From NCBI GenBank assembly GCA_009602735.1, contig WELA01003638.1, positions 620,556 through 684,555 of the forward strand: a stretch of DNA of 64,000 nucleotides, read 5' to 3'. The stretch comes from Mesotaenium endlicherianum (lineage: Eukaryota > Streptophyta > Zygnematophyceae > Zygnematales > Mesotaeniaceae). The notes beneath the pieces were generated by a model. The model did no database searches. It was not told where the DNA came from and worked only from the letters and a program-made list of their open reading frames with translations. Positions 33,029-43,602 of this stretch are shown piece after piece. Position numbers and translations under genes: made by a program. Every line of letters begins with the position of its first letter. Within the stretch, counting starts at the first letter, position 1.

Positions 33029-34705
33029 TTAAGGGGTTGTTCCTGGGGCTTCAGGGTCAGGAGACGGAGATCTGGACCTAGATCTGGACAGCCCTCTAGG
33101 TCTGTCAGCTGGCCTTCTAAAGAACCCTGTTTGCTCTAAAGTTGGCCCTCGAGGAGAACGGAGGATGGTGGCCTGCTCTTCAACCACTTGGGTGTTGATT
33201 CCCACATAGACAGGCATTCCAGTAGGATGCTGAAATACATTGGCTAGAGGTACATGCCCCTGAGCGGAGGGGGAGGCTGGCATACCTCTGGCCCACCCGC
33301 GTGTCCCTCTTCTGGCACCCCTGTCCTCTGGGGATTTCTGTCTGTGTCTGCTGCCCAGTACAGTCAGATCAGCTTCTTCCCCTGCTTGGGCAGGTGGGCT
33401 GGGGGAGCGAGCGCGGGGTCCAGTTGTCGCCATAACGGGGATCACATTCCACACACCTGATCGTGGTTCTTTAGGAAGTGCCACTGCCTGTCCCTGGGTA
33501 TCCTGAGTACCTGCTGCTGATGCTTCTCCTCTGCCTTGTTCTTCTTCCTCATCCTCCTCATCCTCCTCCTCGGAGAGAGTAGGGGTCTCGTCCACTAAGT
33601 CGTCCTGCTCCCTAGTAGACATGGAGTAGTCTACCGACCTCCCTTTCTTAGGGCGCGCTGGAGGTTGCTTGGCCTTCAGCCTACTGATATCTATCCGGCC
33701 TGCATTCTTTGCCCATTTGACAAAGGCATGCTTTCCCTTAGAGAAGTACTCTCTTCCCCTCCTCCTATGTTCCTTGGTCTCTGCATTCATATTGCTCAGG
33801 CATCCATTCAGCCTGGGGTCCCAAGGGGCAATGTGAGGTGGTAGGATGAGATAGCCGTCTAGGCCATAGTGGAAGTCATCCGGTTGGGCTCGGTCACACT
33901 CCTGCTTCTTATTTGTGACGGTCATCCACCTCCAGTCTGTTGGCTGCTGGTAGTACTGGGGTCCGTGCTCAGCCTTCCTCAGTTTACACGGGAACCAGTG
34001 AGGAGAGAACATCTGCTGTCCTGCTTCCCTGGCCAAGTACTCCCAGCTCCTTCTCTCAACTTCATTGTAAGCTGGCAGGAGTGTGAGGTAGAATACCGTA
34101 TCCTTAAAGCTATCGAGCCGCGTGCTCACCATCCAGATGAGTCTTTGATCTCCCACTATTCCCGGTATGGGGACCAGCTTGTCCTCTGAATCATCTGCGA
34201 GATACCGGGCCTGCTCTGCTGTATAGCCCACCATCTTAGCATAATCTTCGTAAAGGACCACGCCGGTGTGTGTCTCGATGTACCTATCCAGTGCTGTAGC
34301 TCCTTCCTTCTGTAGCAGTGTTGTCTGTTCCAGCCTGTTGATCTCCTGGGCTGCCAGCAATGCTTCCTTCAGGTTATCGAAGTTTTGGCCACCCACCACA
34401 GTATACCTGTAAGTGGCCAAGCTCTTCTGTCTGTCCGCTTCAATCTTTTTTCTTTTCTCCTCTTCTGCCGCTGCCGCTTCTTCTTGCTGTTTCTTCTGTC
34501 TCTCCTCCTCAGCCTTCCTGAGGTTTTCCGCTTCCTGATCCTTCTTCCTCTGTGCCTCTTCTGCCGCCTCTTGTTGCTTGCGGACCCTTTCTTGTTCTCT
34601 CCTGGTGAGGGACGTCGCCGCCAGCTCCTTCTGGTATTGCTCCATTGTCCTCCTGGCTTCTTCTGCCTTGCGCTTTCTGTCCTCCTTTTGTGTGGTGGGC
34701 GCCAT
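33029..34705 (-). CDS. Element B ORF3: coiled-coil protein of unknown function in the env position
   Basis: 558 aa from ATG 34,705, lying between pol and the 3' LTR. Residues about 1-115 are a highly charged coiled coil rich in Glu, Lys, Arg and Gln. A folded-looking middle follows (YRYTVVGGQNFDNLKEALL, PAYNEVERRSWEYLAREAG, LPPHIAPWDPRL), then an acidic run (SEEEDEEDEEEEQ) and an Arg/Ser-rich tail (SRSRSRSPSP). There is no signal peptide or membrane segment, so it is not an envelope protein. The start context GTGCAG|GATG looks like a splice acceptor and is shared with B' (gagcag|GATG), suggesting expression from a spliced RNA. Degenerate copies in B' show the ORF is a fixed part of the family. 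Not recognised as any known domain. Confidence 0.8.
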   Translation of the reverse strand: MAPTTQKEDRKRKAEEARRTMEQYQKELAATSLTRREQERVRKQQEAAEEAQRKKDQEAENLRKAEEERQKKQQEEAAAAEEEKRKKIEADRQKSLATYRYTVVGGQNFDNLKEALLAAQEINRLEQTTLLQKEGATALDRYIETHTGVVLYEDYAKMVGYTAEQARYLADDSEDKLVPIPGIVGDQRLIWMVSTRLDSFKDTVFYLTLLPAYNEVERRSWEYLAREAGQQMFSPHWFPCKLRKAEHGPQYYQQPTDWRWMTVTNKKQECDRAQPDDFHYGLDGYLILPPHIAPWDPRLNGCLSNMNAETKEHRRRGREYFSKGKHAFVKWAKNAGRIDISRLKAKQPPARPKKGRSVDYSMSTREQDDLVDETPTLSEEEDEEDEEEEQGRGEASAAGTQDTQGQAVALPKEPRSGVWNVIPVMATTGPRARSPSPPAQAGEEADLTVLGSRHRQKSPEDRGARRGTRGWARGMPASPSAQGHVPLANVFQHPTGMPVYVGINTQVVEEQATILRSPRGPTLEQTGFFRRPADRPRGLSRSRSRSPSPDPEAPGTTP

Positions 34706-34911
34706 CCTGCACATGTAACCAGGGCACAAGTTAGTAGGATATGGACCTTTGTCATAGGGATTGCAGGAAGTATGTTAGTATTTAGTATAGTGGCTTCGCT
34801 GCTGTTTACCTTACAGGATGATTGCTAAAAGTTGACGTAGTTGCGATGCGCTACACATAAACGTATGAGTGTGTTTTTATCGCTCTCGCTCACTAACTGT
34901 CATATATTTTC

Positions 34912-34924
34912 CCCTCCAACTTAA
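34912..34924 (-). promoter_or_regulatory. Element B internal copy of the polypurine tract
   Basis: TTAAGTTGGAGGG on the minus strand, identical to the core of the 3' polypurine tract and conserved at the same place in B' (22,339-22,351). It could act as a central polypurine tract or mark the former end of the element before ORF3 was gained. Confidence 0.5.
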
Positions 34925-34972
34925 ATGGAGACAGGACCGCCTGTCACCTTCCCGTGTCAACTGAAATGACAG

Positions 34973-37900
34973 TTATGGAGGGACTCCAGCGGCCCGAAGG
35001 TGGAACCGTGTCAACGCCCCTTTGGCATTGGTCAAGTGGTCCTTAAACTCCCAAGTGTCCCCAGAGGCATCGTAACCCTTCCATCGAATGAGGTATTTCA
35101 TGACATATTTAGACGATCGACGGACCGAGCGAGCGTCTAAAATCTCATCGACCTCATATTCCTCAGGGTCGCCGTCCCGGACAGCGGGGACCGGTCCCGG
35201 TTGGACAGGGAACCGACCTGTGAACAGTGTATCACCTTTGATGTACGGTTCCAGGAAGGAGACATTAAAGACCGGGTGCCCCTTGTATTCAGCTGACATG
35301 TTCAGTTTGTAAGCATTCTGACCGACACGACGGACCACCGAATATGGACCGACCCAGACAGGGCCAAGCTTTTTCTTGACCACACCAGGGAGGTACAGGT
35401 GCTGAGAATGCAGTTTGACTAAATCCCCCTTGGAAAATGTCAGTTCCCGACGGTGTTGATTAGCGTATTTTTGTTGGTTTTCTTGGGCCGTGTGCAAGTT
35501 TCGTTGGACTTCTGACAGGGTGTCAGCAAACTCCTGAGTTAACTGGAGGGAGACCGGGTTGTCAATCCCTTCAGGGTGAGTTAAAGATTCCCCTAGCACA
35601 TCTAGAGGAGACTTAGGGACTCTACCCAGGCTGAGTTCAAAAGGAGTTTTGCCCGTTGACGCGTGCACCGCACTGTTGACCGCAAACTGAATTTGAGGTA
35701 ACAGGTCATCCAAATTATCTTGTTTTTGGTTAATATATGCTCTCAGCACCTCCTGCAGAATTCGGTTAGTTCTTTCAGTCTGCCCATCAGTCTGAGGGTG
35801 GTTTGCTGTGCTGAGCAGCTGTTTGACTCCCATTAACCCCATTAAAGCTCTCCAGAACTTAGAGGTGAATTTTGAGTCTCTGTCTGAGATGATATTAGAA
35901 GGGAGCCCATGTTGGCATACTACATGGTTGTAAAACTGTCTCGCTGTTTCGAGTGCAGTCACTTTGACAGTTGTGGGGATAAAAATGACCATTTTTGTCA
36001 GTTTATCCACAACTACCAGTATTGAATCATGCTCGTTGGCGATTCTTGGTAGTGAGACCACCCAGTCCATGGATATAGTTTCCCAGCGTCCCGCTGGGAT
36101 GGGCAGCGGTTGCAGGAGACCTCCGGGTGGTGTGTGCCGAGACTTATTTCTCTGACACTGGTCACAGGACTTGACATATTTCAAGACCTCCCGGGGTAAC
36201 CCCTCCCAATGATAATGTTTTGCCAGTTTGCCAACAGTTTTGGCCTGCCCCAAATGTCCACCCAGGAGACTGTCATGAGCTTGACTCAGTAAGAGAGACC
36301 TTATTTCCAAATTATCAGGAATGACCAGCTTCAGCCTGCCTGAAGTGGTTTCAGTCACCCAGACCCCTCCCTTGAGCTGATACCCGAGTGCGGTAGCACG
36401 ACACATACCAGTAGTGGGGCTGGGCTCAAATGTTGGGTCAGAAAGGTAGGCTGTCCTAAGTTGCTCAAGGAAGGACTTTTTCACCTTTAGCGAAATGAGT
36501 GCACACAGGACTTTATCTACAGCATGCTGACTAAAGTTCCTTTCTTGCAAGACAGGTCTTCTAGAGAGTGCATCAGCAGGATTCAACTTCCCTGGTTTGT
36601 AGTCGATCTGGACTTGGAACTGCTCCATCGTCTGGCTCCAGCGGTTCTCCCTCCTCGACAGCTTGGACTTCTTCTGAAAGTGGGTCAGAGCTAGATGATC
36701 TGTAATCACCTTAAAAGCTTTACCATGTAAGTATGCTCTCCACTGTTTGAGTACATGAATGATAGCTAGCAGCTCTTTATCATGCACTGAGTAATTAATC
36801 TCCGCTGGATTAAATTTCATAGACTCATACAACACAGGATGCCACTCCTGCCGTACCTTACCATCCTTTGTGGTTTTGTCAGCAGGCTGCAACAAAATAG
36901 CACCCATGGCAAAGTCAGAGGCATCAGTAACCACCTGCACCGGTTTGCTGGGGTCATACACGGCTAGCACTGGGGCAGAACAAAGGGCATCTTTAAGGGT
37001 CTGGAAGGCAGCCTGCTGCTCTTCCCCCCACACATACCCGATGTCTTTCTTAGTAAGGTCAGTCAGTTTACTGGCCTTTGTGGAATAATTTTCAGTAAAT
37101 CTCCTATAGTAGTTAGCCAACCCAAGGAAGGATCTAACTTCAGAGACAGACTGTGGTACTGGCCAGTCCCGTATGGTCTGGACTTTCTTAGGATCCACCC
37201 TGATGCCTTCCTTACTGACAACGTGTCCTAAAAATTCAATATTTTCCTTAAAGAATTCACACTTGCTCATTTTAGCATATAAGTGATTTTTCCGCAGAGT
37301 GTCCAGGACTGTTTTTAAGTGTTCAATGTGCTGAGCTTCATCTTTAGAGAAAATTAAAATATCATCCAGGAAAACTTGCACAAACTTATCCAAATAAGGT
37401 CTGAAAATGTCATTCATAGCACCCATAAAGGTAGCAGGAGCATTAGTCGGTCCAAATGGCATCACGTTAAACTCATAGTGTCCATAACGTGTGCGGAAAG
37501 CAGTCTTGTGTTCATCCCCCTCAGCAATTCTGATTTGATGATAACCACTCTTGAGATCTATCTTACTGAACACCTTAGCGCCAGACAGGGTATCAAGCAA
37601 GTCCTCGATTTTGGGTAAAGTATACTTGTTCTTTACTGTAATTCTGTTCAGGGCTCTGTAATCCACACACATCCGCATACTGCCATCCTTTTTCTTAACA
37701 AATAGGATAGGTGCGCCGTACGGTGATTTACTGGGAGAAATGTAACCATTTTCCTCCAGCTCTGCAATCTGTGTTTTCAACTCCTCACTCTCCAAATAAG
37801 ACAAGCCATACGTGCGTTGCCAGGGTGGCTGGCTACCAGGTAATAGATCAATCCTATGATCTACTTCCCTTTTAGGGGGTAGTCCTGGAGGCATGTTAAA

Positions 37901-38689
37901 CACATCAGTGTACTGAGCAACAATTTTTGCAGCAGTAGGGTGCTCCGGAGGGCTTACCTTTTTCTCAACCACTTCTTCAGGTTGAGGAGGTACCTCTCTT
38001 AGCAGCAGACAGAACATTCTGTCTTCCTTCTGGTTCCAGCTTTTGACGAACTCCATTGCATTCAGCAACTTGCATCCTTCTGGAAGCCTCTTCTTTTCCT
38101 TCATTTGCCATCCACACAGGACAAGAGGAAGAGCACTGGTGGGTGCCAAGTCAGTCTGCCCATCACTGGCTCCTCTCACTTTAACTGTACCTCTGCTCCA
38201 ACACACTTCAGCTTGATGTCTATTAAGCCAGGACCTGCCTAGCACGAGATCATAAAAGCCAGTGTTGAGTACCTCAAATGTAAGCGTTTCAGTTAGAACT
38301 GCAATGCCAGAACCTAACTGGACCTCAATAGGCTTGGTTATAACTCCTCCCGGGATACTTGAGGCATCTCCAAGGAATATTTTTCTATTCCCTTGGGTGA
38401 CAGTAGGCAGCCTTAGCCGCTTAACTAAGTCCTTGTGAATAAAAGTATGTGACGCCCCTCCGTCAACAAATGCCCTCACCTTCCTACCTGCAATCATGCA
38501 ATGCAGTAGGATAGGGGGGACTGTCTTTTCCTGACTTTCGCATTGTTCTCCTGACGTAGCAAAGAAATGTTGGACATCAGGTGGAACAAGAGCATCCAGA
38601 GTGTGCACTCTCTGGACGTCTATATTACTGATGGTCTCCTTTATCTGTTTGTCAGGCATGCATAGTGAATCCAGTTCAGCAGGACCCAT
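34973..38689 (-). CDS. pol: Element B Pol polyprotein (PR-RT-RH-INT-chromodomain)
   Basis: 1238 codons from the first Met; the frame is open further upstream and overlaps the gag end, in the -1 frame. Protease region [12 protein letters not shown] (D76) has DGG where DSG/DTG is usual. RT has FLDD at 440-443, RNase [14 protein letters not shown], integrase HHCC (AHDSLLGGH...CDQC), then the DDE residues in [14 protein letters not shown] and GQTERTN. The chromodomain is at about 1178-1230 (YEVDEIL...YLIRWKGYD...W). Entry is expected through the frameshift signal at 38,741-38,782. Apart from the protease triad every key residue is present. Confidence 0.93.
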   Translation of the reverse strand: MGPAELDSLCMPDKQIKETISNIDVQRVHTLDALVPPDVQHFFATSGEQCESQEKTVPPILLHCMIAGRKVRAFVDGGASHTFIHKDLVKRLRLPTVTQGNRKIFLGDASSIPGGVITKPIEVQLGSGIAVLTETLTFEVLNTGFYDLVLGRSWLNRHQAEVCWSRGTVKVRGASDGQTDLAPTSALPLVLCGWQMKEKKRLPEGCKLLNAMEFVKSWNQKEDRMFCLLLREVPPQPEEVVEKKVSPPEHPTAAKIVAQYTDVFNMPPGLPPKREVDHRIDLLPGSQPPWQRTYGLSYLESEELKTQIAELEENGYISPSKSPYGAPILFVKKKDGSMRMCVDYRALNRITVKNKYTLPKIEDLLDTLSGAKVFSKIDLKSGYHQIRIAEGDEHKTAFRTRYGHYEFNVMPFGPTNAPATFMGAMNDIFRPYLDKFVQVFLDDILIFSKDEAQHIEHLKTVLDTLRKNHLYAKMSKCEFFKENIEFLGHVVSKEGIRVDPKKVQTIRDWPVPQSVSEVRSFLGLANYYRRFTENYSTKASKLTDLTKKDIGYVWGEEQQAAFQTLKDALCSAPVLAVYDPSKPVQVVTDASDFAMGAILLQPADKTTKDGKVRQEWHPVLYESMKFNPAEINYSVHDKELLAIIHVLKQWRAYLHGKAFKVITDHLALTHFQKKSKLSRRENRWSQTMEQFQVQIDYKPGKLNPADALSRRPVLQERNFSQHAVDKVLCALISLKVKKSFLEQLRTAYLSDPTFEPSPTTGMCRATALGYQLKGGVWVTETTSGRLKLVIPDNLEIRSLLLSQAHDSLLGGHLGQAKTVGKLAKHYHWEGLPREVLKYVKSCDQCQRNKSRHTPPGGLLQPLPIPAGRWETISMDWVVSLPRIANEHDSILVVVDKLTKMVIFIPTTVKVTALETARQFYNHVVCQHGLPSNIISDRDSKFTSKFWRALMGLMGVKQLLSTANHPQTDGQTERTNRILQEVLRAYINQKQDNLDDLLPQIQFAVNSAVHASTGKTPFELSLGRVPKSPLDVLGESLTHPEGIDNPVSLQLTQEFADTLSEVQRNLHTAQENQQKYANQHRRELTFSKGDLVKLHSQHLYLPGVVKKKLGPVWVGPYSVVRRVGQNAYKLNMSAEYKGHPVFNVSFLEPYIKGDTLFTGRFPVQPGPVPAVRDGDPEEYEVDEILDARSVRRSSKYVMKYLIRWKGYDASGDTWEFKDHLTNAKGALTRFHLRAAGVPP

Positions 38690-38740
38690 AATACCTGCTA
38701 CGAGGGCAGCTAGTGACGACTCACTATCTCTAGCATCCTC

Positions 38741-38782
38741 ACAGTCAGTAGACTGGATTACTGACTGTTGCTGTCTTTTAAA
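38741..38782 (-). promoter_or_regulatory. Element B -1 ribosomal frameshift signal
   Basis: On the minus strand the slippery heptamer T TTA AAA (38,782 to 38,776) is in the gag frame. A 7-nt spacer is followed by a perfect 10-bp stem ACAGTCAGTA / TACTGACTGT with an 8-nt loop (38,768-38,741). The gag TAA lies in the stem, and the -1 frame runs open into pol. Spacing and geometry match known -1 frameshift sites. Confidence 0.85.
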
Positions 38783-40236
38783 GGCTGGTCTTTTCTCTCG
38801 ACCTTAGGCAGGTGCTTGACCGGACACTGTTCTCTGTAGTGGCCTTTCTGCTGACAATGGTAGCAAGTAGATTTTGCTGAGGCTGGTCTCGGCTTAGTCC
38901 TACCACCACCCCTTCCATAGCCACCTCGAGAGGGACCACCTCTACCTCTAGACTGAATAGCATTGTACTCATACTCATATTCATCACCCTGATTATCCTC
39001 AGCCTGGTCTCCTTCAACTGCATTGTAGGAACCGTGGGGCTTTTTGACAATCTTAGACACCAAAGCGTTACTCTGGCGCTTGTGATTGAACTGCTGCTGA
39101 TCCCAGGCGTCAGCATCCTGGATCAAGTCAGCCAGTTTCTCATACTTTTTCTCAGCAAAATGACCAGAGACCTCGGATTTCAAGCCATACCTGAAGTATG
39201 CTATCCTATACCGTTCTGGCAAATCAGGCTGCTTCATCATGTTCTCTTGGAACTTTTGAGCAAACTCAGCAACTGAAGTGGTCTGCTTCAGTGTCAGGGA
39301 GATCATCGCATAGATAGCTTTCTCCTGCTGGTTGATGACATCAAACTTCTCATGCAACTTCTCGACAAACTCTACCCACGTAGGGTCACCGAGTTGCCGA
39401 GCCTTACGCTCTTCCTTCCAGTAAAGCCACCAGTCTGCGGCACTGCCTTTCAGTAGCGCACCGGTGTGCCTGACCTTCTCGTAATCTTGCAGTTCTGGGT
39501 AGTTCTCCAGCCACTGCTCAACATCCGCGAGAAACTTGATCAGGTAATATTTTCTGTTTCCCTCAGGATCATAGTCCTGGGGAGGTTTCGGCTTGGGCTT
39601 ACTAGGCCCTCGGCCACCACCACTAGTGGTGTGAGACCCCAGTTGGTCTCTGTCCCGGAGTAGGGACATTATGATTCTTTTGTCCTCCTGCTGGGACTGA
39701 TACATGGTCGCCATTTGCGACTGCATCTGAACGAACAATGCTCCCAAGTCTACATTTTGGGGTGGTAGATTAGCAAATGCAGCAGCAGCATTGGCATCTA
39801 CTCGCTGAGTAGTGTCCTCAACAATCCCTCTTGCTCCTGCAGCAGCAATTCCTGCCGCATTCAGCCGGTCACGTATTTGACCTAGGGGTACATTGAGTTG
39901 TACGGCAGGAGGTGGGTTCAGAACATTGGCCCTTGATGCCATAAGTTCTTCAACAGTGCGCTCGTCAGCTGGCTGTCCTTCCCTCCTTTGTATATCTTCA
40001 GCGGCCTTTGCTACTTGTTCAGCTTCTAGTCTGGCTATCTCCTCCTCAGCTTGCTGAGCTGCGACTGAGGCAATAGCAGCTGCCTCATCTGCAGCCTCCC
40101 TAGCTGCAGTATCCGCTACTGCTTCCGAATAGGTACGGTTTCCCGCTACATGGCTTTCCGCCTGGTTTTCGACATTCTCGTTATCCTGGTTCTCCATGTC
40201 TCGGGAGTTGCTAGTTTGAGACCTTGTCCTTACCAT
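38758..40236 (-). CDS. gag: Element B Gag
   Basis: 492 aa. N-terminal Asn/Glu-rich and Ala-rich helical region, a retrotransposon gag domain ([33 protein letters not shown]), a Gly/Arg-rich stretch ([16 protein letters not shown]) and one zinc knuckle [14 protein letters not shown] (458-471). Begins at ATG 40,236, about 30 nt after the PBS. Confidence 0.93.
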   Translation of the reverse strand: MVRTRSQTSNSRDMENQDNENVENQAESHVAGNRTYSEAVADTAAREAADEAAAIASVAAQQAEEEIARLEAEQVAKAAEDIQRREGQPADERTVEELMASRANVLNPPPAVQLNVPLGQIRDRLNAAGIAAAGARGIVEDTTQRVDANAAAAFANLPPQNVDLGALFVQMQSQMATMYQSQQEDKRIIMSLLRDRDQLGSHTTSGGGRGPSKPKPKPPQDYDPEGNRKYYLIKFLADVEQWLENYPELQDYEKVRHTGALLKGSAADWWLYWKEERKARQLGDPTWVEFVEKLHEKFDVINQQEKAIYAMISLTLKQTTSVAEFAQKFQENMMKQPDLPERYRIAYFRYGLKSEVSGHFAEKKYEKLADLIQDADAWDQQQFNHKRQSNALVSKIVKKPHGSYNAVEGDQAEDNQGDEYEYEYNAIQSRGRGGPSRGGYGRGGGRTKPRPASAKSTCYHCQQKGHYREQCPVKHLPKVERKDQPLKDSNSQ

Positions 40237-40257
40237 ACAAAGAAGACTGTGATAACT

Positions 40258-40269
40258 GCTCCGATACCA
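40258..40269 (-). promoter_or_regulatory. Element B primer-binding site
   Basis: TGGTATCGGAGC on the minus strand, one base after the 5' LTR; same initiator-Met-tRNA type site as in elements A and C. Confidence 0.85.
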
Positions 40270-40270
40270 C

Positions 40271-40991
40271 TGAAATGAATCGACTTACCAAATAGGCGAT
40301 TAACAATTAATAAAGATCTTTATATCAGCAAGTAATCTTTATGGTAATTTCCGTTAACTGGTTAAACGGCAAAGGACAATACACTAGCAGTGAATAATAC
40401 TCGTAAGTCAAATGCGAGTAAACTAGCATCAATAATGCAAATCAGTAAACTCATACATAAGCAAGGTTAGAAGACAGTGCGTATCAATGGCTTCTCGCCT
40501 TGGATTCAGATCTCTCTCAGTAAGCTGTACAAGAGAGTTGGCCTCGTTTCCGAATGCCGAACTCGAGAGCAATGCCTAGCATATGTACATGGAATGAGTT
40601 TACTGTTCAACGGTCAGTGCGATGGCACCGCCTACCCGGGAGTTAACCACGTTGGTAGGACCTCGGTTAACCAAATCCACCGCCATCTCCCATCATCCCG
40701 AATCGCCATCCATCATAGGGATGTCATCTGGCCATTCATCTAGCATAACACACTTAGATGCATATCAAGGCAGTTCGCTGCTACCGAGTACGGAAGTCAG
40801 CTTGCTGTCAAAGAATGTGTCAGCAAGCTGACTTATATGGACTTTCAGCCTGCTGCTTTCGAGTGAGTCAGCAAACTGATAATTATGTAAAGTCCAGCAG
40901 ACTGACTATTAACTAAAGTTCAGCAGGCTGAACTTAATTAACTATTATATTTAAATGAATATTATATCCACTAATATACTGATTCATTACA
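40271..40991 (-). repeat. Element B 5' LTR
   Basis: 721 bp, partner of 32,201-32,915. Carries the presumed promoter of B; no TATA box could be assigned with confidence. Confidence 0.93.
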
Positions 40992-41552
40992 CGCAACCTC
41001 TTTCTGGATTTTTATATCCCTCGCCTTCTTTTGCTCGTCAAACGCCCATTCCTGGGTAAGGTTCTCATCCTTCCGGAATTGGCGATAAAGCAACAAGGCA
41101 TCCTTGTCCAAGTACTGAACCAAGCTTATAAAAGCGACTGACTGAGTGTAAGAAGAATCCTTTTGGCTTTTCTCAAAGAAATCAGCCCAATAGATCTCAT
41201 CAAACTCTTCAAAAGTGAGGCTATTTCCACCGGTTCGTCCACTAAAACACTTTAGAGACAGCTTGAACTTAGGATTTTCATCCTTATCATCACGAGTCAT
41301 TTTGAATGGCGACCAAGACTCACTAACTTTACCCCACACGTTGTGCTCTCTGCCCAAATTGGGTACAAAGACTTGCGTGCTATACGGATTCTCACCGTTT
41401 GTGGCAATATGGCAAGACTCGTCTCCCAACGTTTGCTCACTCCACAGGTTATCCGTGCGCTCAGATGTCTCACTTCCTCGTGGACTCTGGCTTGAATCAG
41501 AAACTTCCGCAGGCTCCACAGGGTAGTAGAGTCTTCCACTCCTCAACCGCAT
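40992..41552 (-). CDS. rcMT-1 Gag, N-terminal part
   Basis: Open frame from ATG 41,552 (MRLRSGRLYY, a common type of gag start), extendable to 41,732 without an ATG. Contains LTFEEFDEIYWADFFEK and LDKDALLLYRQFR; the latter resembles LGGEALLLYQQFR of rcMT-2. It is cut at 40,991 by the 5' LTR of element B, and the coding frame resumes at about 32,195. Confidence 0.8.
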
Positions 41553-43265
41553 GTACAGTTGAATTTCTCCGGGTCCCCTTCCAGGTTGAGCACCGGCAGC
41601 CCTCACAGGCCTCAATCCCCAATTTGCTTGGACATTTCTATTCACTTGAACCACAGAACCGAAGTTCTCAGAAGTAGGACGGAAGTCTCTTACTTCCACA
41701 TAGGCTTTATGCCTTAAGGTTCTTGGGTTCACAGGCGAGCAAATTGTAGTTTGCAGAAATCACACTCTAAGCAGCTTGACATACAACGTCAGGTTCAGAG
41801 AAAATCGCCTTCAAGCTTTTGCTTAACTTTCACAAAGTCACAGATTACAAAACTCTGAAACTACACGTCTATGCTGGCCTCGGTCAAGCTCTTCACTTAA
41901 CACCGCGCCTTAACAGCTCTTCATTGCCAGGCTAGGCTCACTCAGTTCTTCATTGAGAGCTTTATCTGTCAATACTACTCTCTCTCTTCGAGATGCAAAT
42001 GCGAGTTCCGAGAACCTGGAAACTAACACACAACTCACCATTTTAAGGCTGCTTCACACACACTTGTGGCGTTCGGCCGAATCTGTACTAATCTCCTAGC
42101 AGATTCTATTCTGCAGTTCTCCTACTTTCAACAGTGAAATTCCCTCTTAGGAACTCCTACAACCCTTACTTATCTATGATACATTGAGAAGAATCTTCAA
42201 CGTCGGCAGAAGCGTGGGGCCTCGGCTCTCCAATGGCCTTGGGAACTCCTTCTTCTTCTTCGCGCCCTTCTTCTCCTTCCTTCTGCTCCTTCTGCTCCTT
42301 GGCAATAGTGCGTGAGAGTGATTGACGTGTCTCAGGCAAGATTCGTGCCTTTCGCAGGCACCACACAGCGTCATCTTTCAAGAATGCCGTGCTTAGTCAC
42401 GAGGCTTAGCTGCATGTCGCTTCTGCCTAACCATGCTCAACTCAAACTCGTAGTCACTCAGCATGCATGCACACCTCGTGACTGTCGCGCGTGGCTGCTT
42501 AGCTTCTCAGCTGGCAGTCACGCCTAATTGGCTCATGGCTAAGAACTCTTGAGCGGCGTGTACAAGCAAATGCCACTTGCTCAAGATTCCCAACCAGGCG
42601 GCCGTAACCTATCTTGGCATTGCGGCCTTGACCTGGCTTAATCTGCCAATCACACAGTACCTGACTTGGTACCTGCTGGGCGGCTCATCACTGATCCCCA
42701 GCTTCTAGCCTCGCGGCTGTCTATGCCGTCAAAACCTTCCCCATTCTTGGGTGTGGGCACATTGACATTGACCCCTTGCCAGTGGTCTTGACGCCGACAT
42801 AACCGTTGACTGCGACGTAATCAGTCAAGTGGTCGGTGAGTCAACGTTGACTTTTCGTACTTGGGTGGCCGTAGCTTGCGCTGCGCGTGCGACACCGTCA
42901 AACAGATAGTAGTCGCGACACTTATCATACATTATTTGATAAATGATTGCATCACATTGAATTATTTGCCACACGCGTGTGCCAATCAATTCCCGATTGG
43001 CGAAACAACCGAGATACTATTGCAAAAAGCGTCGTAACGTAATTCGACTACTTCGCAAAAGTACGACATAATGATTCATAAAGTTACTTTGATTAATTAT
43101 GAGATGATAGCTTAATTAATCATTGTTTGATTAAGTTATTTTGATTGTCATTATTTCGGATAATGCACAGTCACAGATTTTGGATTTACGACCAGTCGTT
43201 AATACGAACAAACAGTCGTAAAAGTCAAACGACACATAATATGCAAAGCGTCTTTGCATCCGAGC

Positions 43266-43316
43266 GGATTCGAACCCGCGACCAGTCGTTTGAAACATTC
43301 ACACCTAACCGATTGG
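43266..43316 (-). other. tRNA-like sequence with B-box
   Basis: Minus strand contains GGTTCGAATCC (43,276-43,266), an exact Pol III B-box/T-loop, and about 30 nt upstream a weak A-box-like stretch ending caatcggttagg. No acceptor stem can be paired, so this is not a functional tRNA; it may be a tRNA-derived remnant. Confidence 0.35.
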
Positions 43317-43378
43317 CGAAGTAGTTTTTATAACACTGGTTCATGACAAAAAGCATGTGTACACGACTCCGCGAACAG

Positions 43379-43449
43379 TCGCGACTTCTCGGAAAGTCGC
43401 GAGAACGCGAAAACGCCCGTGTGGCGCGAAACGGTTTTTCGGAAACCGT
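43379..43449. other. Two adjacent perfect DNA hairpins
   Basis: Hairpin 1: TCGCGACTT / AAGTCGCGA (43,379-43,387 and 43,394-43,402) with loop ctcgga. Hairpin 2: ACGGTTT / AAACCGT (43,431-43,437 and 43,443-43,449) with loop ttcgg. They lie about 130 bp upstream of a TATA-containing palindrome. Confidence 0.75.
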
Positions 43450-43582
43450 CGGAAAGTCTCCAAACGGCCAAACGGCGCGTTTCGAGCATTCAGGCAAAAT
43501 GGATCGTACCCCTTTGCCTGTTTTCGTTGACATGAACCAATGCCCTAGGTGGTGACTCGAAGCACTCCAGTGCCTCACGTCG

Positions 43583-43602
43583 TGCAGGTATAAATACCTG
43601 CA
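43583..43602 (+). promoter_or_regulatory. Palindrome containing a TATA box
   Basis: tgcaggtat-aa-atacctgca: 9-bp perfect arms around TATAAATA. In the plus orientation it is a plausible core promoter, with a start about 30 bp downstream near 43,615-43,630. It probably belongs to an LTR. Confidence 0.5.

Larger units (their letters stand above)
32201..40991 (-). mobile_element. Element B: complete gypsy element with an additional ORF3
   Basis: 8,791 bp with LTRs of 715 and 721 bp starting TGAAATGAATCG and ending GATTCATTACA. Flanks are cgcag (32,196-32,200) and cgcaa (40,992-40,996). gag, pol and ORF3 are all open. The LTRs differ by roughly 15-20 changes by eye, so B is older than A. It sits inside the gag of rcMT-1, so it arrived later than rcMT-1. 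PBS, polypurine tract and a -1 frameshift signal are present. Pol ends with a chromodomain, so this too is a chromovirus. Confidence 0.93.

Noticed and set aside
33029-34705. Envelope glycoprotein in element B
   Set aside because: The position fits, but there is no signal peptide, membrane segment or cysteine-rich ectodomain.
43250-43345. Functional tRNA gene on the minus strand
   Set aside because: A T-loop and B-box are present but the acceptor stem cannot pair and the T-stem is imperfect; kept only as a tRNA-like remnant.
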